64,000 nt of DNA, taken from Brachynemurus nebulosus. Taxonomy: Eukaryota; Arthropoda; Insecta; Neuroptera; Myrmeleontidae. Shown one piece after another: positions 44,713 to 55,729 of the stretch. The first letter of the stretch is position 1, and each line of letters starts with the position of its first letter. The position numbers and the translations under genes were made by a program. The notes below the pieces were generated by a model that was not told the DNA's origin, did no database searches, and saw nothing but the letters and a program-made list of their open reading frames with translations. The stretch covers positions 4,527,501 through 4,591,500 of the forward strand of contig JAPWDM010000015.1 in NCBI GenBank assembly GCA_035578155.1. Direction: 5' to 3'.

Positions 44713-45590
44713 GCATTTATAATTGTTATATCTAACAGATGAAAAAAAATTCTTAAATACCACTTTCTAGATTTTAAGGGAATTTTGTATCTTCTGATGT
44801 GCTATCTAACAAATCTATCCCTCCCATGTGTTGATTGTATTCTGTAATAACATTAGGACAACTTATATTTGTTTCTTCTTTTGCTTCCGATCGTATCGTT
44901 TAATTGTATGTAACGGAAGTTCCCCAAAGGCAGTAGATAAAGTTGTTACAACTCTATTATCTTTCCAAAAAACGTTGCTTACATCGACTCCGTCGATATT
45001 TGCAACATATTCAACTGAAGTTCCACGAGCAAACTTTTTAATTTCTTTTTCTTTGGGTAATTCATTGTTAGGGATGCGATTTTTCCGAACAGTACCCACA
45101 CAATAAATACTTCGGTGTGCCATATATGTTAATAGTTTCAGTGACGTAAAATAATTGTCAAAATACAACTGATAATTTAATCCTGAAGGTATAATTCTTG
45201 CTAATCGTGTCACAATATTTCCACTATCGCCTAAATCAGGTTCATTGTCTTTTGTTTTAGTGAACAAATTTTCTGCTCCACTGTATACTTCAAAATTATC
45301 ACAAAATCCTGAAACTCCACATAACAAATACAATTTGAATTCCCATTTATTCGGTTTCATGGGAAGATACTGTTTCAAGTTATGCCTTACTTTTGTTGAG
45401 CAAATTTGTTCATCAACTGATAACCGGGGTTCTGGAGTTACAGTTTTAAAAGCTTCATTTAAATGCTCAATTAGAAATCGAATTTTGAATAATTTATCAA
45501 ACTGAGGATCGCTTTTTTCTAACATTTTACTATTATCGGCAAAATGAATACAATTTTTAATTTTTTCGAATCTATTAATTGGCATGGTAT
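44713..45590 (-). pseudogene. piggyBac transposase, central catalytic piece
   Basis: The frame begins at MPINRFEKIKNCIHFADN right after CAGGGTG-2 and runs to 44863, then after a frameshift to the gypsy B site. Catalytic Asp residues: LSVDEQICSTK (first), YQLYFDNYFTSLKLL (second), and HMGGIDLLDS (third) in the shifted frame at about 44800. Conserved KWEFKLYLLCGVSGF and RKWYLRIFFHLLDITI blocks are present. All three DDD acids survive, with indels at about 44863 and 44790. Confidence 0.88.
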
Positions 45591-45592
45591 TA

Positions 45593-45780
45593 TACAGGGT
45601 GTAAAGTAAATAAGTTTCATCCTTTTGAGAGATGGTTTATCTCGGTGTAAAATTGCCGAAGACATAAAAATTTTTTCGGAATTCGCTATCTGAGAAAATC
45701 GCATCCCAGCCAGCTCATCGTTTAATATGAATTTCTCTGAATATGCCTCTGACCAAACTAAAATTATTCGCACCCTGTAT
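45593..45780 (-). repeat. CAGGGTG-family 186-bp terminal module, second copy
   Basis: Starts TACAGGGTGTAAAG and ends CGCACCCTGTAT; homologous to the reverse complement of 11317-11502 across its length. Confidence 0.78.
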
Positions 45781-46375
45781 AATAAAAATTTTTTAAAAAT
45801 AAAAATAAATTTTTTTTTTATTTTACGACAATATGTAAACATCTGCCGACTTTTGAATTGATAGGTACTGTATAGTAAAAAAAAAACCGAACACTGTTTT
45901 TCATAAATTTTGGTTAAAATATGTTTGAAATATTTTTGTATGTTTTTATTTCACAGGACGTTATGAATATTGCAAGAACCGTAACTCTGGTATTGTTGCA
46001 TTTCTTTAATTACAAATATTTAGTTGCATTACTTTAATTACAAGTATTAATTTAATTAAAAATTACATTAAAAATTACACTTGAATTTTTAAACAAACCA
46101 AAATAAAAACTTTCCTTTAACTGTCATAAAACATTGTTGTTAATATTGTTGGTACACAACACAGATTAAAAAGTGAATTTTTATTCATAAGTGAGTAACT
46201 TTAGCGGAAAACTGTAACAGAGAATTCCAAACTTCGGCATAAATTATCATTATTGTACAATTATTTTACCAAATTTGTTCTATTATACCAACAAGCTGAT
46301 ACAAAACACATTTAAAAATTTATGTACTATAAACATACATAGTAGTCCCTCTATTGTGTAAGCAAATATACAGTA
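45781..46375. other. CAGGGTG-2 interior, no gene
   Basis: AT-rich, nothing recognised. Confidence 0.4.
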
Positions 46376-47036
46376 AGGTAAATGTCCCAAATTCCGACAC
46401 TTTAAGGAAGAACCAAACATATTTTCCTAAAATAATTTAAAATTCGTTGGAAAGGCTGAAAGTCTTTTGTCAACAACCAGACCAAAATTTTTACTTTAGA
46501 TAAATTATCACTTAAGAAAAATAGAAAGATAAAATACAAAAAATAAGAATTTTTGTACTACTGCAATGGCACATAATTTCGACATCTACCATAAGAACTT
46601 AGCTCTAAATTCAATACCTTTGTGAACTTATTTTCGTGTTTTTAAATTCAACAGTGTCCATAATTTTGACTATAAACGCTTTAGCTCAAATAAAAAAGAA
46701 AAAAAAATGATAAAGATGCATTTAAGTATAATTTATTGAAAAATTGCTTTATTTATTACACGTACATATTAGTTAATAATGTACTTTTCCAATTTCTGCT
46801 AATATGAAAATTAATACTGTTTTGTTGTATATTTCGCAAAATAACTAATTGATCATTAATTTTAGTACAATATTTGTTAAAAATAAATCGAAATATACAA
46901 AAGGTAGTATTGCCTAATGTTTATAGATATCTCTGATATACAAAACGAACGTTTTAAAAGCAGAATTTTTTTAAATTCTTTAAAATAATATAAACGTTTG
47001 ATTTTAAGACACTGTCTGATTTTGGGTCATTTACCT
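46376..47036. mobile_element. MITE with AGGTAAATG ends and TA duplication
   Basis: 661 bp with ends AGGTAAATGTCCCAAATTCC and the inverse (TGATTTTGGGTCATTTACCT), flanked by TA (46374-46375, 47037-47038). A TA duplication fits the Tc1/mariner group. No coding capacity. It is the deepest level of the nest. Confidence 0.75.
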
Positions 47037-47038
47037 TA

Positions 47039-48784
47039 TCTATTGATTCATTCAAATTGATAAATATTCCTTTTCATTTTCCAGTGTGTCAAAATCTTCA
47101 AAACATTTTTTTTAAATAAACAATTACAGACATACTCACATACATATGTACTTGGGGATTCACAGACAATCATGATGATATCATCACATCAACCATCGAT
47201 AATCAAGGAGTTGGCCAAGTGCGTATTTAACACACATTAAGCCGAGTTCCTGAGTTATTTGCGTTTTTGTATTTTTGGAGATAAAATACATCGCATAGCA
47301 TATTTTTTTACGGTTTACTGTGAAAATAAATAAATATATTTGTACTTGTGTTACTTAAGGGTCAATTAAGTGGTAATTGGATTCCTTACAAACCACATGG
47401 ACTTCGACATACAATATTTCTGAAACAAGGTGTAAAGATTAGAAGTTGTTAAAAGAACCTTAACTTGATTTTAAAAGATTTTTTTAATGATATGCTGCAA
47501 ACAATTATTTTTGAAGGAACTTACGAAAAAATATTTTCGTAAGTTCTCTTCTCTTCTAAATTTCTCTTAATAATTTTGATTTGAATTTTTGGAAATGTTA
47601 TCTAATATCGGAATACACTTTGACGTAAAATTTCACTTACTGAGTGTACTAAAAGTGTTTATGCCCAGCTTTAAATACGGAAGATGGGTACCATAAGAAA
47701 TTAAGAAAGAAATTGTTTTACTGACGGTTAATTGAGATATCTATCTGTAGCATGTATTGTATTTGCAAAATTTCGTTTTCATACATGCAAAGGCGTGGAA
47801 ATTCTGAAAATGTTACAATCAAAAAATTATAAGAACTTCCAGAGTTCTTCGGAACCCTATTTTTTGAAAATTATTTTTTAAAGACATACATAAACATAAT
47901 ATTTTATTACCTGTCAAACTGAATATATTTATGTGTTTTGGAAACACCAGTAACCTATTTATTTTATAACTTTATAAGTATGTATATGCATTTGTAGTTG
48001 AATGTGTATGTGTGATTATGTGAATATGTGATCCAGAATAAAGATGGAACAATGTGATTGTTGCATGAATTAACTGTGTGAAAATAAATTAGCGATTTAT
48101 AATTTTTTTAAATCAAAGTATTAAAATTAAAAGTATGTGTATGTGCGTGAATAATAAACCAATTGTATATTTTAGAAATGTTTTAAAATCTAATTGTTGT
48201 GTCATAAAAATACTTCAACTTAACGTACTTGCTCTGAGATAGTCAGGTACAAAAGTTTATCTCAGCAAAAAAACTATTTTATCAAAAATTAAATAATGTA
48301 TTGATATTCTTCAGTTATTATATTTGTATACCACTTGTTTTTTTGTATTTCCGCGCACTTATGTTGTAGCAATTTAAAAGAATTGTTGAAAAAATGTTGT
48401 AAAAACGTAGTAAAATGATGTTTTTAAATTATATTTCAAAATCGGCGTGGTCAATAATTTTTATTTCTTATTAAATATGGTTTGTAACTTTGTATTAAAT
48501 AACATTCAATTTTTATCAAATTCCTTTGACACGTTTTCATTTTATTCTAAAAAAATAGAATTTTCCCATAAGAACCCGTGTTAAAATTACAAAACTTTGA
48601 AATCGTTTTTCTCAAAATTGGGGTGGTCAATTTTTTTTTCGGTAAGGGCTCGTATTATTGGTATTGGAGAAAATAAATATCTAGTGAACTTTGTTAAATT
48701 TCCAAATAATTTAATGAGATTTGACGAAATCGATCTATTTGATATGTGACGTAAATTGTCTCATTAAAAGTTATGTTTAAATTT
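47039..48784. other. CAGGGTG-2 interior, no gene
   Basis: AT-rich with no ORF over 60 codons. A short block near 47820-47862 resembles CAGGGTG-1 at about 3205-3250. Confidence 0.4.
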
Positions 48785-49072
48785 TTATGGACACTACTGT
48801 ATAACTATTTTCAAAAGATTCCGTAAACAAGCAGGTAAAAATATTTTGTTGACAAAAAAATTTACATTCAAAAAAGCAAAGGAAAAAAATGATAAGCAAT
48901 CAGAGCCTGATTAAGTTTTTTTTTTCTAGGGGCCATTTTTTAACACGTTTTTGACAATCGAAAATTTCTGAAATGAAGCTTGATCGGTAAAATTTAACTA
49001 GCAATACTTAATTAGTAGACTGAGACCTTTCTCTCCTGCAAATTATGAAACTTATTTACTTTACACCCTGTA
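48785..49072 (-). repeat. CAGGGTG-family 300-bp terminal module, second copy
   Basis: The reverse complement closely matches 1367-1670 over its full length, including AATGGCCCC and TTAATCAGGCTCTGA. Confidence 0.82.
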
Positions 49073-49074
49073 TA

Positions 49075-49644
49075 TGTTTGCAATCCCAATATCGGTTCTG
49101 GGTAACAATGATCAATATAAGAATGAACAATATAAGATCGAGTTCTGGGTAACAATGATATTGACATATAAAAACATATACCTATAAATTTTCTAATTTC
49201 ATTTGCTGTTATTTTCGAAATTTTACTTGGATCTTTTTGAGTTTCATACAAATTAGTTTGCTCCGTTATAGTTTCAATTAGGGAATTAGAGAAAAAATAT
49301 GAAAAACATTGATATGGAGTATTTAATTTTAGTAAATCAGAAGGTAATTTCGTATTTCCAAGAAATTTGTGTGCATCCGGTTCTATAATTAAGTTTTTCT
49401 TTTTCCATAAAATTTTACTTGCATTTTCTGAAAGTTCTGTGTAGTCCATTGAATCGTCAGTAATATCTCGATGAGGCCATTCTTCGACTGCTTCATCTAC
49501 ATTTTCTTTATTTGACATATCCTCGAAAGCTTCGTCTTCAGTATCAGGCTCAAGATCATCCTCGCTCTCGGTTCCAACCAGTTGATTTATAATTTCTTCT
49601 AACTCAGCATCCGTCAATGGTTTGCGAAGATTTATTGAGGACAT
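49075..49644 (-). pseudogene. piggyBac transposase, N-terminal piece
   Basis: It begins MSSINLRKPLTDAELEEIIN, with an acidic N-terminus (TESEDDLEPDTEDEAFED), then the N-terminal fold PYQCFSYFFSNSLIETITEQ and ITANEIRKFIGICFYMSISL. It is cut by CAGGGTG-2 just after PEPILGLQ; the residues beyond that in the open frame are transposon sequence. The remainder of the protein is at 45590-44713 and 36530-36170. Confidence 0.88.
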
Positions 49645-50062
49645 TGTCTGGAAAACAAGAAATCGAAGGAAACACTATTGCATATTATTGCATAATTGCA
49701 ACATAACATTACAAACATGATATTTTATTTCTTAAGCTAGATGTATTGATTTTACGTATTAAAAATTATGCGCGTACCTTTTATAAAAACAAAAAAACAC
49801 AATTTTCACTAATTAAATTTAAAAAAAATTAAAAACTTGAAAAATTGTACACAAGAAAATTGTCTTTGTTATTCAAGATGGCAGTGACGATTATAATGCT
49901 AAATTATAATATTTTACTGCCATCTGTGAGGAAAAAAAAATTGTATATTTAATATGTGTTACAGAATTAGTAAACTGTGTATTAAACTGAGAAATTAAAT
50001 ATTGCGGCTATTATAATAAAAGAAAAATAGCGTTGTAAATCTGCAACGAAATGCAACTAAGG
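49645..50062. other. piggyBac promoter side, non-coding
   Basis: Upstream region of the transposase between the start codon and the right TIR; AT-rich, with the subterminal CGTTGTAAATCTGCAACG near 50031. Confidence 0.6.
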
Positions 50063-50167
50063 GTTAAATTAATAACGTATTATAATGTTAAAATAGTTTT
50101 TTTAAACGTCTTCCTCAGTCTCACAATAATCTACAGTCAGGTAATTCATTTCTACTATGAAAAATCC

Positions 50168-50406
50168 AGGTGGCCGACCTTAGGAATATTTTTGGCCGGC
50201 TTTAGGGCACAGGTGGCCGACTTAAGGGAAATACATTTTTAAAGATAAAAATTGAAATATTTCAATTGTTTATTAATTTAGAAATTTGATCTCCATTTAG
50301 TTAGAAAGACGATACTTAAAAGTACTTAAGGAGATGATAAAAATACGCGTAAATTCAAAATCCAGAATTCTACAAATCATTAATTAATTAAGTGGCCGAC
50401 TTTTAG
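50168..50406. repeat. subterminal GGCCGAC repeats, right cluster
   Basis: Plus-strand copies GTGGCCGACCTTAGGA (about 50172), TGGCCGGCTTTAGGG (about 50192), GTGGCCGACTTAAGGG (about 50214) and GTGGCCGACTTTTAGC (about 50392). Consensus GTGGCCGACNTTAGGG, the same as the left cluster. Confidence 0.65.
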
Positions 50407-50693
50407 CACTCTCACCCTATTTTCTTTTGTATTCTTTTTTAATCTCAATAAATCATTAATTCTTATGTATAGAAATCTAATTTTCTTTTTACATTGACAT
50501 TATATAACTATCCGGTTTAATTAAAATTTTTTATAGATTTATATAAATATAAATGACAAGGCGCAACCTGAAAATCAAGTGCTATTTCCTTCTTATTCCA
50601 CAAGTATATTGCTTTTGTATAAAGGCAAAATAATTGTACTACTAGAAATCGAAAGTCGAAATTTTTTTTTCCATACAATAGTGACTCATCCTA

Positions 50694-51447
50694 ATGTGCA
50701 TATAAGAAAAGAATAATCAGTTATCGTGTCCGGAATTTGGAAACACATGTTGATAATGAAGAATTCTTAACATGTGTCAAACCAACTGTAATACGGTTAT
50801 TGGAACATAAACTAATAAACCATACAACTTTTAAGATGAATTTGGGACTGCATGCAACATATAAGCGAGAAAAAAATGATAAAACAGAACGGGAAATAAA
50901 ATCGTTTAATACGAAAAATGTTGTTAGTGAGTCGACAAATATGAATGAAATTTATCAAAAACTGAGCGAAATGATGTGCATAAAAAGTCAAGAATTTATG
51001 GAGAAAAATTCAGGACGGGCTTTGGAACGAACTGAGTATTGGGAGATTAAAATTAACAAATTTAATCCTCTCCGTGGTGCGTCATATGTTACGCTACCGG
51101 GATGGATCAAACGTAAAAAAGCAGTGATGAATGTGAAAAATAAAGATTGTTTCGCATGGGCGGTAGTATCTGCTTTGTATCCGGTTGAACATCATTCAGA
51201 CAGAGTGACATCATATCCACATTATTGGACTGTGTTAAATTTAGATAAAATTAAGTTGCCAGTAAGCGTAAAAAATATTATATTATTTGAATCTCTTAAT
51301 TCTGTAAGCATAAATATTTATGGATATGAAGGAAAAAATATTTTTGGACCTTTATATTATACAGAAACAAAAAAATCAAAACATATCAACCTGCTCTATA
51401 TAGCAGATGGCAATAACCATAGACATTACAACATACATATAGACTGA
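50694..51447 (+). pseudogene. Polinton DNA polymerase B gene 1, continuation
   Basis: It resumes after the hAT-like element: RIISYRVRNLETHVDNEEF, LINHTTFKMNLGLHATY, then INKFNPLRGASYVTLPGWI, KKAVMNVKNKDCFAWAVVSA, SYPHYWTVLNLDKIKLP and SVSINIYGYEGKNIFGPLYY. These parallel NLRINMNKCCSLTAGTY, CVNVRNYDQHCFLWSIMTAL and following blocks of polymerase gene 2 at 52416, so both belong to the same family. It ends prematurely at 51447; no exonuclease or polymerase motifs follow. Confidence 0.78.
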
Positions 51448-51455
51448 TAATACGT

Positions 51456-52059
51456 TTAATAATTTGCAATTGCTTTTATTAAATTGATTATATGGTTATT
51501 TTCCGGCAGTTGATCAAATTGATGATTTTTCAATGAAGAAAAAATATCGGTACCTATAAATGATTGTAGTACCAAAAGCATAATATAATTTTTTTTAAGT
51601 TTTAATATTTCATTATTAATAATATTGCCTATAATTAACATTTCTGTTTTCCAACATACTTTCACAACATCGTCCGATGGATATGTCAACTCACCTTTGT
51701 CTTTTAAAATTATTAAAGATTGACTAAAAGAATTTGATTTCGAATATAAGCTTTCACAGCACTGACGACATATTATTTTTTTAACAAATTTTGCTATATA
51801 TGTGACTACGGTTTTGGCATACTCAGATGATAATAAAGTTAATTTCCAAGAAATTTTCGAAATTTTCGAAATGATTTGAAAGTTTTTCTTGTGTGTACTC
51901 TTTCGTACGAAAATCTTGAGTTGTTTCATTTATCTTCTGTACTGGAGAAGATGCTGTCAAGTTGGAAATGTTTTCTAAAGGAACACAGCTCCCGTAAAAA
52001 GATTCTTTCAACTCCATATGTATGAGTAATTTTTTGTAGGCAGTTTTGAATTGTACCAC
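51456..52059 (-). pseudogene. P-element-like transposase C-terminal fragment
   Basis: Two overlapping minus-strand frames: AYKKLLIHMELKESFYGSCV (about 52050-51990), then SSEYAKTVVTYIAKFVKKII, CRQCCESL and LTYPSDDVVKVCWKTEMLI. The order of a Y-I-A-x-F-V block, a Cys pair and a Y-P-S-x-D-V block is that of the C-terminal region of P-element/THAP9-type transposases. No catalytic part remains. It lies between the two Polinton polymerase remnants. Confidence 0.55.
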
Positions 52060-52074
52060 TGTAGAGTCGAATAG

Positions 52075-52235
52075 TCAGGCCGGTTCTGGCGCAAGCTTGT
52101 AGGCGAGGGGGTAAAACGTTAGGTGGGGTGCGAGGGGGGGGGGGGGGGGGGAGCGAGTGAGTGAGCGGGCGGGCGGGATGGCGGTAAGGTGAGTTGTTGA
52201 TGGTGCGGGGAGCGGGCGACGGGGTCATTGACTTG
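52075..52235. other. GC-rich patch with a G run
   Basis: The only strongly GC-rich segment in the window: about 19 G between 52133 and 52151, then GAGTGAGTGAGCGGGCGGGC and further G-rich sequence. It lies 0.2 kb upstream of polymerase gene 2. The ORFs across it are composition artefacts. Origin unknown. Confidence 0.5.
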
Positions 52236-52415
52236 TGTTGGGTACGTATGGGGTATACTGGATGCCAGATGTTGTTATAAAAAATGTTTGAAAAAATTGT
52301 ATGTTTTTTATGATGGGTACGTATGTAGTATACTAGAGGATTATAAATAGTGTTATGAAATACTGGTGGGAGCTAGTTTTATTGAAAACTTTGTGTTTAT
52401 TGTGCAACGATAACA

Positions 52416-55400
52416 ATGACATTTGCGGAAAAGTCTAGAAAAATTAATAATACACCAATTTCAGATATGGTGAAAATTGTTGAAGAAGCCTTAAAACGAA
52501 TTAAAAATATAGAAGATGTGGAAAAATGGTTAAAGCATAATAAAAATAATATTCGTTTGTTTAAACGTATGTTTGATGAAAAATTAGAGAATCATTTACG
52601 TTTGGGGGCGAACATTGCACTGTCTAAATCGTATCAGAAAAAATTGCATCAATTAAAACGTAGCATCGTTAAACAAGGTGGTGGGTTAAATACACGGCAA
52701 AGTCAAACAAGGTGGTGGGTTAAATACACGGCACATCGTCACTTATATTGGGAACAAATGGATGTACACCATGAAGGCAGAGTAAAAACGGGTGTTATTA
52801 CTAACGTTGACTATAAGGATCCAATTGTATTTTTTGATCGAGCTTTCCCGATATTTCGTCGACATGTACGTAAAGAATTGATGAAAAATCCATTGAAAAT
52901 TTATGTTGTATTTTCGAGGAATTTTATTAAACCAAAAACTGGTGAAGAGGATGTAAAAACATTTATTACACCGGCAAAAGAATTATTTATGACGACAAAT
53001 ATAAAAGAATGGTATAATGAGTTTGTAAAGGAAAATTTATTGAGAAAATTGCAAGATTTTCAGGAAAGAGATTCGGGCTGGGCACTGGATATGGTGATAA
53101 ATTTGCGTATCAATATGAATAAGTGTTGTTCGCTAACAGCAGGAACTTACTGTGAATTACCTAGAGTAATTAAAAATAAAAAAGCTTGTGTCAACGTCAG
53201 AAATTATGATCAGCATTGTTTTTTGTGGTCAATTATGACAGCACTCTATCCAGCAGATCGAGATCCCCAACGAGTCGGAAAGTATCCACATTATAGTACT
53301 CGATTAAAATATGATGGATTGGAATTTCCATTACCATTAAGTCAGTTGCATAAATTTGAACGTATGGGTCCGGATTTATCGATAAACGTATACAGTTACA
53401 ATGAAATTGGCAAAAAAGAAATAGAACTTTTTCCCGTATACGTAAGTAAAAATAACGATGGTAGAAAAATACATCTATTGTGCGTTAAAAACAACAACAA
53501 CAACAACAACAACAGTGATGTACTACATTACTGTTGGATAAAGAATTTATCGAGATTAATCAGTGTCAGTATAAGTAGTCGTGATCATAAAGTACATATT
53601 TGCGATCGATGCCTCCATTACTTTCGAACTGACACAAAATTAAAACAGCATCTAATGGATTATGGTGGACGAGATGCAGTGAAAATTTGTATGCCTGAGA
53701 AGAGGGAAAATTTTGTTAAATTTAATAATTGGATGGCGAAAGAGGAGTACCGTATGTTATATACTCGGACTTTGAGTCCTTGTTAGTTCCAATTTCTGAT
53801 AATGATAACGATGATGGTGATGATGACAGTGATTACGAACATTCGTATACAACACGCACACAAAACCATGTACCATATAGTGTTGGATATTATTTTCATT
53901 GTTCGCATGACGCAAATCAATCTTTTTACCGAGAATATCGTGGCGAAGATTGTGTTAAGTGGTTTGTGTATCAATTACAACAGCAATCTCGATTTGCTGA
54001 AGAGAAATTAGAACTTAAAGAAGAAATGGATTTAACACCGGAGGAAGAGATGGATTTTATTAATGCAGAAATTTGTCACATTTGCCATGAAGATTTTAAA
54101 CCAGACGATCGAAAAGTTCGTGACCATTGTCATTTAACCGGTAAATTTCGTGGAGCGGCTCATAATCAGTGTAATTTGAATTATAAAAAATCACATGTAA
54201 TACCAATAATAATGCACAATCTTAGCGGTTACGACTCGCATTTTTTAATGGTACCATTGGTTAGCGAATTCGATGGAAAGGTGGATGTTGTACCAATAAA
54301 TAAAGAGAGGTACATTAGTTTCACTAAACATGTTGGTAGTATTCAATTACGTTTTATTGATTTCTTTCGCTTTATGGCCAGCTCATTGGACAAATTAGCT
54401 TCATACTTAGGCAATGATAAATAGTGTATATTGCATCGTGAGTGTGAAAACGAGGAGCAGTTTCATTTGTTGACGCGTAAAGGAGTGTTTCCGTATGATT
54501 ACATGACAAGTTGGGATCGACTTAGAGAAACACAATTGCCACCAAAAACCGCGTTTTACAGCATGCTTAATGATGAAGATATTTCTGATGCAGATTATGC
54601 GCATGCACAAAACGTGTGGCGATAATTTAATTTACACACGCTTGGACAATGTTCCGATCTGTATATGAAAACTGATGTGTTGTTATTGGCGGATATTTTT
54701 GTAAATTTTCGTAGTACCTGTTTAAAAAGTTATGGATTGGATCCTGTTTACTATTATACACTGGCCGGATATACGTGGGATGCTATGTTAAAGTATACGG
54801 ACCAACAATTGGAATTATTCACCGACATTGATCAGTTATTATTTATTGAGAGGGAAATTCGGGGAGGCGTTAGCCAATGTTCAAATCGTTATGATCGATG
54901 TTTATCAAACGTATCAAACGTATGATTACGTATCAAACGATGAAACGCACTATTTAATGTATTACGACGTAGTAAATTTATATGGACACGCTATGTCGCA
55001 ATATCTTCCCACTGGTAATTTTTTATGGGTGGAAGAGGAAATTGATGTACGTCAAGTTGGTGACGACTCACCGGTCGGGTACATTTTAGAAGTTGATTTA
55101 GAAATACCAGAGTATTTGCATGATTATTTTAGCGATTTACCACCATGTCCAGAGAACAGAGTTCCACCGAATTTCAAACAAAAACGATTACTTACAACTT
55201 TACACAATAAGGAACGTTACGTGGCGCATTACCGTAATTTAAAATTCTATCTACAACTTGGTATAAAAATTACGCGTGTGCATCGTACTCTAAAATTCGA
55301 TCAATCACCATGGTTGCGTGCATATATTGATTTTAACACGGAGAAACGCAAACAAGCGGCTAATGAATTTGAAAAAAATTTATACAAATTAATAATAAAC

Positions 55401-55683
55401 GCAATTTCTGGTAAAACAATGGAGAATTCACGAAAACATCGAATGGTATTTTTACGAAAACACTGGGATGGAAAAAATGGTATTAAACATTTTGTGGCGC
55501 AACCGAATTTTCGTAGTATGATTGTTATGGATAAAGATGTAACAATTATTGAAATGAATAAAACAAAAATATTTTTCAATAAACCAATTTACGTTGGTTT
55601 TTGTATATTGGACATTTCAAAGACATTTGTTTATGATTTTCATTATATGTATCCTACATATGGTTATAAGAATGTGTCACTTC

Positions 55684-55686
<3 letters not shown>
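52416..55686 (+). pseudogene. Polinton/Maverick protein-primed DNA polymerase B, gene 2, main part
   Basis: The first segment (52416-53786) is the N-terminal region, with a Cys/His finger CDRCLHYFRTDTKLKQH near its end. A frameshift at about 53745 leads to Exo I YVIYSDFESLL, an HNH-like CHICHEDFKPDDRKVRDHCH with AAHNQCNLNY, Exo II MHNLSGYDSHFLM, then a TAG at 54422-54424 and a TAA at 54623-54625. KTDVLLLADIFVNFRSTC (Exo III region) follows. After a frameshift near 54895 come Pol A YDVVNLYGHAMSQYLPTG and Pol B LYKLIINAISGKTMENSRKH. A LINE interrupts just before Pol C. The polymerase replicates the Polinton by protein priming. This copy is inactive. Confidence 0.9.

Positions 55687-55729
<43 letters not shown>

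Larger units (their letters stand above)
45593..49072. mobile_element. CAGGGTG-2: 3.5 kb member of the CAGGGTG-ended transposon family
   Basis: The inverted ends are TACAGGGTGTAAAGTAAATA at 45593 and its inverse ending at 49072, identical over at least 26 bases. It interrupts the piggyBac transposase between its N-terminal and catalytic parts. If the ends are taken as CAGGGTG, the flanks are TATA (45591-45594 and 49071-49074), and excision with one TATA leaves the transposase frame open. Its two ends match the two ends of CAGGGTG-1, inverted. No coding capacity found. A TA-flanked MITE sits at 46376-47036. Confidence 0.82.
35760..50063. mobile_element. piggyBac transposon, 14.3 kb with nested elements (about 2.6 kb without)
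   Basis: The termini are CCCTTAATTGCAT at 35760 and the inverse ATGCAACTAAGGG ending at 50063, flanked by TTAA (35756-35759 and 50064-50067), the piggyBac signature. Inner inverted motifs CGTTGCAAATTTGCAACGC (about 35892) and CGTTGTAAATCTGCAACG (about 50031) lie just inside both ends. The minus-strand transposase gene is in three pieces because gypsy B and CAGGGTG-2 inserted into it. The whole lies inside the hAT-like element. Confidence 0.93.
31685..50693. mobile_element. hAT-like DNA transposon, 19 kb with nested elements
   Basis: The ends are TAGGGTGGGT at 31685 and the imperfect inverse ACTCATCCTA ending at 50693, flanked by perfect 8-bp repeats ATGTGCAT (31677-31684 and 50694-50701). 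An 8-bp duplication and a TAGGG-type tip fit hAT; P elements also make 8-bp duplications. Removing the element and one repeat leaves the Polinton polymerase frame open across the site. Subterminal inverted AGGTTGCGC motifs sit at 31800-31808 and 50551-50559. It contains a transposase-like pseudogene (32274-34430), GTGGCCGAC-type repeats, and a piggyBac at 35760-50063 with its own passengers. Without piggyBac it is about 4.7 kb. Confidence 0.85.
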
